Positions 47,700 through 55,714 of a stretch of DNA of 64,000 bases are shown here, piece by piece. The position numbers and the translations under genes are program-made. How positions within the stretch are numbered: position 1 is the stretch's first letter; every line of letters starts with the position of its first letter. Source of the stretch: Actinokineospora baliensis (GTDB taxonomy: Bacteria; Actinomycetota; Actinomycetes; Mycobacteriales; Pseudonocardiaceae); contig NZ_JAFBCK010000001.1 of NCBI RefSeq assembly GCF_016907695.1, positions 3,031,001 to 3,095,000 on the forward strand. The letters run 5' to 3'. The notes beneath the pieces were generated by a model, which was not told the origin of the DNA, did no database searches, and saw nothing but the letters and a program-made list of their open reading frames with translations.

Positions 47700-48430
47700 T
47701 CCTGGTTGTCCACAACGCCCGTGCTCATCCCCAGCCCGACGATCACCGCTCCCACGCTGCTCGCCCCCGAACTAGGCTGGATTCGGGGGCTGCTCATTTC
47801 GCCTCGCCCCCAACCGCCGCGATGACCGCCCCGCGCCCCGGTGCCCGGGACAGCCCTCGCCGCCTCCAGGTTGTCCACAACCCCTCCGGCTATCCCCAGC
47901 TCGCCTTCACCGTCCCGCGCATCCCGCCTGCCCAACTAGGCTGGATTCGGGGGCTGCCTACTCCACCTCGCCCACTCCACCCACTCCGTGGCAGCTCTCG
48001 CCGCCTCAAGGTTGTCCACAACGCCTCCGGCGACCCCCAGCCCGCTGTTCACCCTGCCGCCCAACCTGTTCCCCGAACTACCCTCGATTCGGGGGCTGCC
48101 TACTGCGCCGTGCCCATTCCAACCGCCGAGATGCCGCGCGCCCCGGCCCCCGGAGCAGTTCTCGCCGCCCTCAGGTTGTCCACAACGCCTCCGCCGATCC
48201 CAGCCCGTCTTTCACCTTGCCGCCCAACTCGCCCCTCGAACTACCCTGGATTCGGGGGCTGCCTACTGCGCCGTGCCCATTCCAACCGCCGAGATGCCGC
48301 GCGCCCCGGCCCCCGGGACAGTTCTCGCCGCCTCGAGGTTGTCCACAACGCCGCTGGCGATCCCCAGCCCGCTGTTCACCCTGCCGCCCAACCCGCCCCC
48401 CGAACTACCCTCGATTCGGGGGCTGCTCAG
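47700..48430. repeat. tandem array of about 160-bp units, each with a DnaA box and a hairpin end
   Basis: Five units, no gene. Each carries a perfect TTGTCCACA: 47706-47714, 47871-47879, 48011-48019, 48176-48184 and 48339-48347 (mostly extended to GTTGTCCACAAC). About 60-70 bases later comes a hairpin-like end, CCCCGAACTA...GATTCGGGG: 47776, 47937, 48080, 48240 and 48405 (approximate). Between them is a C-rich spacer (GCCCCGGCCCCCGG). Unit spacing is 140-165 bp. The family is the same as at 38.6-39.2 kb, in the opposite orientation. Confidence 0.88.
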
Positions 48431-48484
48431 CACGGCCCCGCCACCCGCGGCCCCGCACCACCGCATCGATTAGCGTTGCCCGCC

Positions 48485-49231
48485 ATGACGTCCATGTGGG
48501 GTTCGCCGGTGGTGAGCCGCTTGCGGTTCTGGGGGCGGCGGGATCCGGAGCAGGCCCGGTTCCTCACCGTGGACTCCCTCCGCTGGGTGCTGCGCAACCG
48601 CGCCTACACGCCCTGGTACCTCGTGCGGTACTGGCGCCTGCTCAAGTTCCGGCTCGCCAACCCGCACGTCGTCCTGCGCGGGATGGTGTTCCTCGGCAAG
48701 GACGTGGAGATCCACGCGCGCCCGGGGTACGGCCGCCTGGAGATCGGGCGGTGGGTGCACATCGGCGACGGGAACGCGATCCGGTGCCACGAGGGGTCGT
48801 TGCGGATCGGGGACAAGGCGGTGTTCGGGCGGCAGAACGTCGTCAACTGCTACCTCGACATCGAGATCGGGTCGGCGGCGCTGGTCGCGGACTGGGTGTA
48901 CGTGTGCGACTTCGACCACGTCACCGCCGACATCAACCAGCCGATCAAGGACCAGGGCATCGTGAAGTCGCCGGTGCGCATCGGGCCGGACACCTGGTTG
49001 TGCACCAAGGTCACCGTGACCAAGGGGACCCGGATCGGTCGCGGCAGCGTCATCGGCGCGCACGCGGTCGTGCGCGGTGACATCCCCGACTACGCCGTCG
49101 CGGCGGGTATTCCCGCGAAGGTCGTGCGTGATCGGCGGGCCGCCTATGACGCGGATGCCGAGCGGCGGGCGGCGGTCGAGGACATGGCGCGTAAGGCGGC
49201 CAAGGCGTTGCGTAAGACGTTGGAGTCGTAG
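48485..49231 (+). CDS. hexapeptide-repeat (LbH) acyltransferase
   Basis: 248 residues from ATG 48485 (MTSMWGSPVVSR). A hydrophilic N-terminal region of about 60 residues ('VLRNRAYTPWYLVRYWRLLKFR') precedes a left-handed beta-helix of [LIV]-G-x4 repeats: 'VFLGKDVEIHARPGYGRLEIGRWVHIGDGNAI', 'SLRIGDKAVFG', 'IGPDTWLCTKVTVTKGTRIGRGSVIGAHAVVRGDIPDYAVAAGIPAKVV', as in acetyl/succinyl-transferases. Next to the methyltransferase-GH57-GT4 trio, it could acylate a methylated glucan, as reported for mycobacterial MGLP. That role is inference. Confidence 0.88.
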   Translation: MTSMWGSPVVSRLRFWGRRDPEQARFLTVDSLRWVLRNRAYTPWYLVRYWRLLKFRLANPHVVLRGMVFLGKDVEIHARPGYGRLEIGRWVHIGDGNAIRCHEGSLRIGDKAVFGRQNVVNCYLDIEIGSAALVADWVYVCDFDHVTADINQPIKDQGIVKSPVRIGPDTWLCTKVTVTKGTRIGRGSVIGAHAVVRGDIPDYAVAAGIPAKVVRDRRAAYDADAERRAAVEDMARKAAKALRKTLES

Positions 49232-49241
49232 ACCCCGGGCG

Positions 49242-49256
49242 GGTACCCGTCAGTAG
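49242..49256. promoter_or_regulatory. weaker copy of the acyl-CoA operator motif
   Basis: On the minus strand CTACTGACGGGTACC, fitting CTACYNNNNRGTA but not the final AC. It lies 20-34 bases before the start of the glucan methyltransferase gene. May be chance. Confidence 0.3.
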
Positions 49257-49275
49257 CCTCGGTTACCGTGCCACA

Positions 49276-50019
49276 GTGCCTATAGGTCCCACGCTCCCGC
49301 TGACCGGTGAACGCACCGTCCCCGGCATAGCGGAGGAAAATTACTGGTTCCGTAGGCACGAGATCGCCTATCTATACCTGGCCCCCCTCTGCGCGGGTAA
49401 GACAGTCCTCGAAGCTGGGTGCGGCGAGGGCTATGGCGCCGCCCTCTTGGCCGAAGAGGCGACCGTGGTCGGGCTTGACTACGACGAGCTCTCCATCTCC
49501 CACGTGGCTAAGAAGTACCCGGCGGTGCATGCCGTAAGAGGGAATCTCGCAGGCCTACCGCTGCGTGACGGCAGCCTTGACGTCGTCGCGAACCTCCAGG
49601 TGATCGAGCACCTCTGGGACCAAGAGGGCTTCTTGCGCGAATGTCGCCGCGTCCTGCGCCCGGGCGGGCACCTGCTGATCACCACCCCCAACCGGATCAC
49701 CTTCTCGCCCGGCCGCGACACCCCGCTCAACCCGTTCCACACCCGCGAGCTCGCACCGTCCGAATTGGACGAGATGGTCCGCGCCGCTGGGTTCACCACC
49801 GACTACCTCGGCGGGGTCCACCACGGCCCCCGGTTGCGCGAACTCGACTCCCGGTTCGGTGGGTCGATCATCGACGCGCAGGTCGAGGTGGTGGTCGCGG
49901 GGGCGGAGTGGCCCGAGGAGTTGTTGACCGCTGTCGCAGGCGTCGAAGCGGGCGACTTCGAGGTGACCGACCGGGACCTCGACGGCAGCCTCGACATCGT
50001 TCTGGTCGCGCGCGCATGA
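49276..50019 (+). CDS. SAM-dependent methyltransferase of the methylglucan locus
   Basis: 247 residues, start GTG 49276 (MPIGPTLPLTGERTVPG). 'RTVPGIAEENYWFRRHEIAY' is characteristic of the Rv3030-like family; motif I 'TVLEAGCGEGYGAALLAE', motif II 'LDVVANLQVIEHLWDQEGFLRECRRVLRPGGHLLITTPNRITFSP'. Stop overlaps the GH57 start (ATGA), so the two are coupled. Thought to methylate glucose units of the polymethylated glucan. The first 370 bases use far more T/A-ended codons than the rest. Confidence 0.9.
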   Translation: MPIGPTLPLTGERTVPGIAEENYWFRRHEIAYLYLAPLCAGKTVLEAGCGEGYGAALLAEEATVVGLDYDELSISHVAKKYPAVHAVRGNLAGLPLRDGSLDVVANLQVIEHLWDQEGFLRECRRVLRPGGHLLITTPNRITFSPGRDTPLNPFHTRELAPSELDEMVRAAGFTTDYLGGVHHGPRLRELDSRFGGSIIDAQVEVVVAGAEWPEELLTAVAGVEAGDFEVTDRDLDGSLDIVLVARA

Positions 50020-51533
50020 GCGAGGTCGGCGGGTTCGCCCTGGTCCTGCACAGCCACCTGCCGTGGCTGCCGCACCACGGGACGTGGCCGGTGGGGGAGG
50101 AGTGGCTCTATCAGGCGTGGGCGCATTCCTACCTACCGCTGGTGGACCTCCTGCGCCGCCTAGGCGATGAGGGCGCGCGCGATGTTCTCACTCTTGGCGT
50201 GACCCCGGTCCTCGCGGCCCAACTAGACGACCCTTACGCATTACGCGCGATGCACGACTGGCTCGGCAACTGGAACCTGCGAGCCCAATACGCAGGGGTC
50301 CGTTGGCAAGGCGACGATCCGAGGCTGCGCACTGTTGCCGCGAACGAGTTCCAGGCATCGGCGACGGCTCTTAGCCAGTTCGAGTCCCATTGGCGCCACG
50401 GGTTTTCCCCTGTGCTGCGGCCACTTGTCGACAATGGCGTCATAGAGCTGATCGGCGGCCCCGCGACGCACCCGTTCCAGCCCCTGCTTGACCCACGACT
50501 ACGCGCGTTCGCGCTAAGACTCGGCCTGGACGACACCGCGCTTCGGATCGGTCACGCCCCTAAGGGCATCTGGGCGCCAGAGTGCGGGTACGCGCCAGGC
50601 ATGGAGGCCGGGTACGCGGCAGCGGGTGTTCGACGGTTCTTAGTAGACGGCCCAGCGCTTCACGGTGACACTGCCTTCGCCCGCACAGTAGGCGACTCCG
50701 ACGTCCTCTGCTTCGGCCGCGACCTAGAGGTCACTTATCGCGTGTGGTCTCCCAAAGCGGGCTACCCCGGCGACAGCGCCTACCGCGACTTCCACACCTA
50801 CGACCACCCCACCGGCCTCAAGCCCTCGCGCGTAACCGGCCGCCAGGTGGCGCCACACGACAAGAAGCCCTACGAACCTGCCCTCGCCGCAGAGGCCCTT
50901 CAGCGCCACGTCCACGACTTCGTCGACACGGTCGTTAGGCGGCTCAAGGAACTCCGCGACCGGCACGGCCGCCCAGGACTCGTTGTGTCCGCCTACGACA
51001 CTGAACTCTTCGGCCATTGGTGGCACGAAGGTCCCGCGTGGCTCGAAGCCGTCCTACGTGAGCTGATCCGCGTAGGCGTCAACGTGACAACTCTGCGCGG
51101 TGCCATAGAAGCCGGATATGTCGCGGGCCCTGTAGACCTACCGGCGTCCTCTTGGGGATCCGGCAAGGACTGGCGCGTCTGGGATGGCGCCCAAGTGGCC
51201 GATCTGGTGGACGCGGGTGCCGCGCTCCAGCGCGACCTGCTCGACCTCATCGACACCACGCCCGCGTCCACCGGCCGCGACCCCGTCCTCGACCAGACCG
51301 TCCGCGAAGCCCTCCTCGCCCTCTCCAGCGACTGGGCGTTCATGGTCACCAAGGACTCCGCCGCCGACTACGCCCGCCGCCGCGCCAAGGTGCACGGTGA
51401 TCACTACGCGGAGCTGTCCGCGCTGGTCAGGGCCGGGTCTGGCGATCGCGCGCTGGTCAGGGCGCGGCAACTGCGGGGCATCGACGGCCTGTTCAGCGGC
51501 CTCGACGCACGCGCTCTGCGTACCCACAAGTAG
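50016..51533 (+). CDS. GH57 1,4-alpha-glucan branching enzyme
   Basis: 505 residues, ATG 50016 overlapping the previous stop. GH57 signatures: 'ALVLHSHLPWLPHHGTWPVGEEWLYQ', 'ELIGGPATHPFQPLL', nucleophile-region 'GIWAPECGYAPGM' (Glu), acid 'VVSAYDTELFGHWWHEGPAWLEAVL' and C-terminal 'SSDWAFMVTKDSAADYARRR'. It introduces branches, as the homologous Rv3031 is proposed to do in MGLP. Codon usage is strongly T/A-ended from about 50,100 to 51,190 and G/C-ended outside it; two rare TTA leucine codons occur at 50241 and 50640. Confidence 0.93.
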   Translation: MSEVGGFALVLHSHLPWLPHHGTWPVGEEWLYQAWAHSYLPLVDLLRRLGDEGARDVLTLGVTPVLAAQLDDPYALRAMHDWLGNWNLRAQYAGVRWQGDDPRLRTVAANEFQASATALSQFESHWRHGFSPVLRPLVDNGVIELIGGPATHPFQPLLDPRLRAFALRLGLDDTALRIGHAPKGIWAPECGYAPGMEAGYAAAGVRRFLVDGPALHGDTAFARTVGDSDVLCFGRDLEVTYRVWSPKAGYPGDSAYRDFHTYDHPTGLKPSRVTGRQVAPHDKKPYEPALAAEALQRHVHDFVDTVVRRLKELRDRHGRPGLVVSAYDTELFGHWWHEGPAWLEAVLRELIRVGVNVTTLRGAIEAGYVAGPVDLPASSWGSGKDWRVWDGAQVADLVDAGAALQRDLLDLIDTTPASTGRDPVLDQTVREALLALSSDWAFMVTKDSAADYARRRAKVHGDHYAELSALVRAGSGDRALVRARQLRGIDGLFSGLDARALRTHK

Positions 51534-51545
51534 GGTTGCCGGACC

Positions 51546-52796
51546 ATGCGCGTGCTGATGTTGTCCTGGGAGTACCCGCCGGTGGTCGTCGGCGGCCTCG
51601 GCAGGCACGTGCACGCCGTCGCCAGGCACCTCGCCGCGCTCGGCCACGACGTCGTCGTGCTGTGCAGGCACGAGGCGGGCACCGACGCGCACACCCACCC
51701 CACCGAGGACGTCGTGCACGAGGGCGTGCGCATCGTGCGGGTCGCCGAGGACCCCACGCACCTGGTGTTCGAGCAGGACCTGGTCGCCTGGACGCTGGCC
51801 ATGGGGCACGCCATGATCCGCGCGGGCCTGGCCCTGCTCACCCACTGGCGCCCCGATGTCGTGCACGCCCACGACTGGCTGGTGACCCACCCGGCGATCG
51901 CGCTGTCCGAGCAGGCGGGCGCCCCGCTGGTCGCGACCCTGCACGCCACCGAGGCGGGCAGGCACAGCGGCTGGCTCTCGCACCCCCTCAACCAGCAGGT
52001 CCACTCCGTCGAGTGGTGGCTGGCCAACCGCGCCGACGCCCTGATCACCTGCTCCTCGGCGATGCGCGCCGAAGCCGCCCACCTGTTCGAGGTCGACCAG
52101 GACACCATCACGGTGATCCACAACGGCATCGAACCCCGCGACTGGCGCATCCCGGCCAGGTCCGTCCGGGCCGCCCGCACCCGCCACACCCCCGACGGCG
52201 CCCCCCTGCTGGTGTTCTTCGGCAGGCTCGAGTGGGAGAAGGGCGGCCACGACCTGATCGCCGCCCTCGCCAAGGTCCGCCGATCACACCCCGGCACCCG
52301 CCTGGTGATCGCAGGAAAGGGCTCCCAGGCTGTTGCGCTGGAAGAGCTGTCCCGCAAACTCCGCGTACGCCGCGCCATCGACTTCGTGGGCCACCTCTCC
52401 GACCGCGAGCTGGTAGCCACCCTCTCCGCCGCCGACGCAGTGGTGCTCCCCAGCCGCTACGAACCCTTCGGCATCGTCGCCCTAGAAGCCGCCGCCGCCG
52501 GAGCCCCCCTCGTAGCCTCCACCGCAGGCGGCCTAGGCGAAGTAGTCCTCGACAACGAAACCGGCCTCTCCTTCACCCCCGGCGACGTAGACGCCCTAAC
52601 CACCGCAATCCGCAAAGTCCTCAACGACCCCCCAGCGGCACGCAAGCGGGCCAGAGCAGCCAAAGCCCGCCTCCCCGAAGCCTTCGACTGGACCCGCATA
52701 GCCACCCAAACCGCCGAGGTCTACCGCTCCACCCACCCCACCCCCCACGCCCCCCTAGGCCGCCCCAAAATAGCCACCGGCAACGCCTTCGCCTAA
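51546..52796 (+). CDS. GT4 alpha-1,4-glucosyltransferase (Rv3032-like)
   Basis: 416 residues starting ATG 51546 with 'MRVLMLSWEYPPVVVGGLGRHVHAVA', nearly identical in design to mycobacterial Rv3032, the elongating transferase of methylglucose lipopolysaccharide. 'DVVHAHDWLVTHPAIAL', 'TLHATEAGRHSGW', 'VIHNGIEPRDW', 'VFFGRLEWEKGGHDLIAAL' and the E-x7-E motif 'PSRYEPFGIVALEAAAAG' are all present. Third gene of the methyltransferase-GH57-GT4 operon. The final third shifts to A-ended codons, and it ends with TAA. Confidence 0.94.
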   Translation: MRVLMLSWEYPPVVVGGLGRHVHAVARHLAALGHDVVVLCRHEAGTDAHTHPTEDVVHEGVRIVRVAEDPTHLVFEQDLVAWTLAMGHAMIRAGLALLTHWRPDVVHAHDWLVTHPAIALSEQAGAPLVATLHATEAGRHSGWLSHPLNQQVHSVEWWLANRADALITCSSAMRAEAAHLFEVDQDTITVIHNGIEPRDWRIPARSVRAARTRHTPDGAPLLVFFGRLEWEKGGHDLIAALAKVRRSHPGTRLVIAGKGSQAVALEELSRKLRVRRAIDFVGHLSDRELVATLSAADAVVLPSRYEPFGIVALEAAAAGAPLVASTAGGLGEVVLDNETGLSFTPGDVDALTTAIRKVLNDPPAARKRARAAKARLPEAFDWTRIATQTAEVYRSTHPTPHAPLGRPKIATGNAFA

Positions 52797-52800
52797 CCAC

Positions 52801-53020
52801 CAGGCAACCACTTGGGCGCTCGGCAGCAGGAGCGCCAGAGCAACCACCCGACTCCGACGGCGTTGTCGACCGCTGGACTCTCGGGGCTCAGGTGCCGGGG
52901 CGACCACCTGATTCCGGCGGCTTTGCCAGCCGCTGGACGCTCGGCGCTCAGGTACCAGGGCAACGCCCCGACTTCGGCGGCTTTGCCGACCGCTGGGCAC
53001 TCGGCGCTCAGGTGCCAGCC
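52801..53020. repeat. 60-bp tandem repeat, four units
   Basis: Units start near 52801 (diverged), 52861, 52921 and 52981. Each contains CGCTGGACKCTCGG, then GCTCAGGTRCCRGG, then GACTTCGGCGGCTTTG-type sequence. The period is exactly 60 bp, so one frame encodes a 20-residue repeat (for example DRWTLGAQVPG then PPDSGGF), but I see no start codon or RBS for a gene. Lies directly after the GT4 gene. Confidence 0.8.
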
Positions 53021-53229
53021 CAACCCACCGAGTCAGCCCACCCAGCACAGCCCGCCGAGCCAGCCCCGCCAGCCCAACCCACTGAGTCAGCCCACCCAGC
53101 ACAGCCCACCGGGCCAGCCCCGCCAGCCCAACCCACTGAGCCAGCCCACCCAGCACAGCCCACCGGGCCAGCCCCGCCAGCCCAACCCACTGAGCCAGCC
53201 CACCCAGCACAGCCCACCGGGCCAGCCCC
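53014..53229. repeat. 54-bp tandem repeat, four units
   Basis: Units at 53014-53067, 53068-53121, 53122-53175 and 53176-53229, each reading GCCAGCCCAACCCACTGAG, then CAGCCCACCCAGCACAGCCC, then GGCCAGCCCC. The last three are almost identical. The 54-bp period gives an 18-residue P/A/Q-rich repeat in one frame, contiguous with the 60-bp repeat frame. No plausible gene start. Related G-rich (complementary) sequence flanks the hairpin elements at 8.7-9.1 kb. Confidence 0.85.
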
Positions 53230-53332
53230 GCCAGCTCCACCACCGCTCCCGGAAGCCGCCGGTGCCAGCCCACCCCACCGAGCCAACCCCGCCAGCCCGA
53301 CCACTGGACACTCGGAGTCGCTGGTGCCATCT

Positions 53333-53477
53333 GCTCGATGGGGTGGACCTGTTTTGTGTGGGGGGACGATAGTCGTAGCCTTGCCTCGCTGCAGGGCCAT
53401 GCTTTTCGGCCCCTGCTTTGCGGTCCTGCCACGGCTGTCGTAGGGGCCCCGCGCAAAACAGGTCCACCGCATCGAGC
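53333..53477. repeat. long-hairpin element, copy 4 (inverted orientation, compensated arms)
   Basis: Starts GCTCGATGGGGTGGACCTG and ends CAGGTCCACCGCATCGAGC. On the minus strand its core is GGCCGAAAAGCATGGCCCTG, as in copies 1 and 2, followed by a tract identical to copy 2. The GGTGGACCTG arm replaces the GGCGAACTTG of copy 1 and the change is matched in the other arm. Its lead-in (minus strand CTCGCCTGCGGCATCGGGTC, about 53500-53525) is also conserved. Confidence 0.85.
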
Positions 53478-53545
53478 CTTCACCAAAATCGCGACCGGAC
53501 CCGATGCCGCAGGCGAGGCGTCCAACGAAGATCACCCGCCTCAAG

Positions 53546-53632
53546 AGCCCCCGATATACAGCTTACCGAGGCACACCGACAAACGAGGCACACGAACAGC
53601 AGCCTGTGGACAGCCGAAGCCGTTGTGGACAA
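53546..53632. repeat. solo DnaA-box repeat
   Basis: GAGCCCCCGATATACAGCTTACCG (53549 on) is a diverged copy of the GCAGCCCCCGAATCCAGCYT repeat end. It is followed by CCTGTGGACAG (one mismatch) and by a perfect TGTGGACAA at 53624-53632. Convergent 3' region of GT4 and DUF574 genes. Confidence 0.65.
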
Positions 53633-53664
53633 GCGAAGCCGTTGCGGGCAATCCTCCCGCGTGA

Positions 53665-54480
53665 TCAGCGCTTGATCCCCAACCCACCCACAATGCAGTA
53701 CTGCACCTCATCCAACGGCCGCAACCGCGGTCCGTCCGGCCACCACTGCGCGCACAGCTCCACCCCCGGCTCGATCATCTCCAGCCCCACGAACATCCCC
53801 TCGATCGCCCGCCGCGTCCGGAACAGCCCCGTGCCCATCGGGCTGTGCAGGAACACGTCCTCCATCCGGCGCGCGAGGGGCGAGTACTGCGTCGTCTCCG
53901 GGTCGTAGAAGTGGGAGATGCCCACGATGGAGCCCGCCGGTAAGGCGTCGACGTAGGTGGCCATGATGTCGGCGGGGGAGCGGGCGCCGTCGTAGTGGTG
54001 GATGGTGCCCATTTGGAAGAGGGCGATCGGTTCGGTGAAGTCGAGGTTGCGGCGGACGGTCTCGTTGGCCAGGACCTGTTCCGGTTCGAAGATGTCCTCG
54101 GCGATGAAGTGGGTGCGGTCGTTCTCCTCGAGCAGCGCCCGCCCGTGCGCGAGGACCACCGGGTCGTTGTCGACGTAGACGACGGTGGAGTCGGGGCGGA
54201 TGCGTTGGGCCACCTGGTGGGTGTTCTCGGCGGTGGGCAGGCCGGAACCGCAGTCGAGGTACTGGCGGATGCCGGTCTGCAGCGCGATGAACCGGGTGGC
54301 GCGGATCAGGAACTCGCGGTTGTCGAACGCCAGTTGCGCGGCCTCCGGGGCCACTCGCTGGACCCGGCGCAGGACCTCGCGGTCGATCTCGTAGTTGTCC
54401 TTGCCGTTGAGGAACGCGTCGTAGACCCGGGCGATGCTCGCCTTGGTCGTGTCGATGCGGATCGGTTCGCGGGGGACCAT
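53665..54480 (-). CDS. SAM-dependent methyltransferase, DUF574 family
   Basis: 271 residues: 'IDTTKASIARVYDAFLNGKDNYEIDREVLRRV' N-terminus, SAM motif 'RQYLDCGSGLPTAENTHQVAQR', 'VVYVDNDPVVLAHGRALL' and 'PIALFQMGTIHHYDG'. This is the PF04672 family, abundant in actinomycetes and often found with Xre/DUF397 genes; substrates are unknown. It is divergent from the Xre gene, 144 bp apart, supporting shared control. Confidence 0.93.
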   Translation of the reverse strand: MVPREPIRIDTTKASIARVYDAFLNGKDNYEIDREVLRRVQRVAPEAAQLAFDNREFLIRATRFIALQTGIRQYLDCGSGLPTAENTHQVAQRIRPDSTVVYVDNDPVVLAHGRALLEENDRTHFIAEDIFEPEQVLANETVRRNLDFTEPIALFQMGTIHHYDGARSPADIMATYVDALPAGSIVGISHFYDPETTQYSPLARRMEDVFLHSPMGTGLFRTRRAIEGMFVGLEMIEPGVELCAQWWPDGPRLRPLDEVQYCIVGGLGIKR

Positions 54481-54624
54481 CGTTCCTCACAGAACGTCGT
54501 AGATCGTGGACGTTGCGCACTCAAGGAGTACGCTCACCCTAGGGGTACCCGCGCGGTTGATGCCACGCTGGGTTTCGCCGCCGTGACGCGCGGTGGTTGA
54601 GCCGCTGGCGGAAGGGACGAGGTT

Positions 54625-55502
54625 GTGGCCGAGGTTCGTGGAGACGCTGGGCAGAGTTCTGGTCCCACGGCGCGCCGGATCGTGCTTGGCTCGCAGTTGC
54701 GCAGACTGCGGGAGCAGGCCGAGATCACCCGCGCCGACGCCGGGTACCACATCCGGGGCTCCGAGTCGAAGATCAGCCGGATGGAGCTGGGCCGGGTCGG
54801 CTTCAAGGAGCGCGATGTCGCGGACCTGCTGACCCTCTACGGCGTGCACGACCAGACCGAGCGGACCCAGTTCCTCGACATGGTCAAGCAGTCCAACGAA
54901 CCGGGCTGGTGGCACCGCTACAGCGACCTGATGCCCACCTGGTTCCACGACTTCGTCGGCCTGGAGGAGTCCGCGGCGCGGATCCAGACCTACGAACTGC
55001 AGTTCGTAGGTCTGGTCTGCTGCAGACGCCCGAGTACGCGCGGATGCTGACCCACCACGCCAGACCCGATCTGCGCGAGGAAGAGGTCGACCGCCGGGTC
55101 GCGCTGCGGATGTCGCGGCAGAAGGTGCTGCAGCGGCTGGACGCGCCGAAGCTGTGGGTGGTCATCGACGAATCGGTGCTGCACCGGCCGATCGGCGGCG
55201 CCAGGGTGCTGCGGGAGCAGATCGAGCACCTGCTGGAGATGACCAGGCTGCCCAACATCACGCTGCAGGTCATGCCGTACCCGCTCAGCGGCTACGCGGC
55301 CGAGGGCTCGTTCACCATGCTGCGCTTCATCGAGTCCGAACTGCCCGACATCGTCTACATCGAGCACCTCGGCGGCGCGATCTTCCTCGACCGCGTCGAT
55401 GAGATCGAGCGCTACAGCCGCGTGGTCGACCGGCTGACCGTCGACGCGGAGACCCCGAGCCGTTCCCGCCAATTGCTGAGCAAGCGGCGCGAGGAGATCT
55501 GA
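54625..55502 (+). pseudogene. Xre-family regulator with DUF5753 domain, frameshifted
   Basis: Frame 1 (54625 on) encodes the HTH ('RRIVLGSQLRRLREQAEITRADAGYHIRGSESKISRMELGRVGFKERDV') and the start of DUF5753 ('WWHRYSDLMPTWFHDFVGLEESAARIQTYE'). It then runs into 'LQFVGLVCCRRPSTRGC' and stops at 55050. The rest of DUF5753 ('LLQTPEYARMLTHHARPDLREEEVDRRVALRM' to 'SKRREEI') continues in another frame to 55502. About two extra bases at 55007-55015, inside a perfect 30-bp palindrome, cause the shift. A genuine mutation or an assembly error are both possible. The full protein would be about 290 residues. Confidence 0.85.
54985..55014. repeat. perfect 30-bp palindrome at the frameshift
   Basis: CAGACCTACGAACTG (54985-54999) is followed directly by its exact reverse complement CAGTTCGTAGGTCTG (55000-55014). 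The right arm sits where homologues encode 'FVPGLLQT', so it looks copied from the left arm. Confidence 0.95.
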
Positions 55503-55514
55503 AGTCCGTTTTCC

Positions 55515-55545
55515 GCGCCCACCGGCCATTTCGGCTGGTGGGCGC
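55515..55545 (+). terminator. hairpin terminator after the Xre gene
   Basis: GCGCCCACCGGCC (55515-55527) pairs with GGCTGGTGGGCGC (55533-55545) with a single G-T pair, then TTTCG. Starts 13 bases after the stop. Confidence 0.7.
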
Positions 55546-55609
55546 TTTCGCGCGCGGACAACGCGATCCGGTTGCGCAGACAATCTTCTCGTGCGACTGC
55601 CCCTTTCGG

Positions 55610-55670
55610 ATGCACGTGCATTTGCTGGGCCGCTCAGTCGTGTTACCGTCGTCACGATCAACGCACGTGC
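55610..55670. promoter_or_regulatory. pair of GCACGTGC palindromes upstream of the DUF397 gene
   Basis: ATGCACGTGCAT (55610-55621, perfect palindrome) and GCACGTGC (55663-55670), about 52 bp apart, lie 45-105 bases before the DUF397 start. Likely binding sites for an Xre- or bHLH-like dimer; the neighbouring Xre protein is the natural candidate. A GTGACGACAGTGACGG direct repeat follows at 55682. Confidence 0.45.
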
Positions 55671-55714
55671 ACCTGCACACAGTGACGACAGTGACGGCCG
55701 AAGGCGGAGGTCCA

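Noticed and set aside
38608..48430. Chromosomal origin (oriC) from the DnaA boxes
   Set aside because: No dnaA, dnaN, gyrase or parAB genes nearby. Boxes are evenly spaced inside a tandem repeat in GC-rich DNA, with no AT-rich unwinding region.
51536..53443. 635-codon open frame on the plus strand, including the 54/60-bp repeats
   Set aside because: It overlaps the well-supported GT4 gene in another frame for 1.25 kb, has an Arg/Pro-rich composition and no start or RBS near the repeats.
53008..53544. Protein-coding gene on the minus strand through the hairpin element and repeats
   Set aside because: The same reading frame appears at the other hairpin copies. It is the translation of a nucleic-acid repeat, with no conserved-protein character.
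54625..55502. Programmed ribosomal frameshift in the Xre gene
   Set aside because: No slippery heptamer, and the altered bases are explained by the palindrome copy. A mutation or assembly error is simpler.
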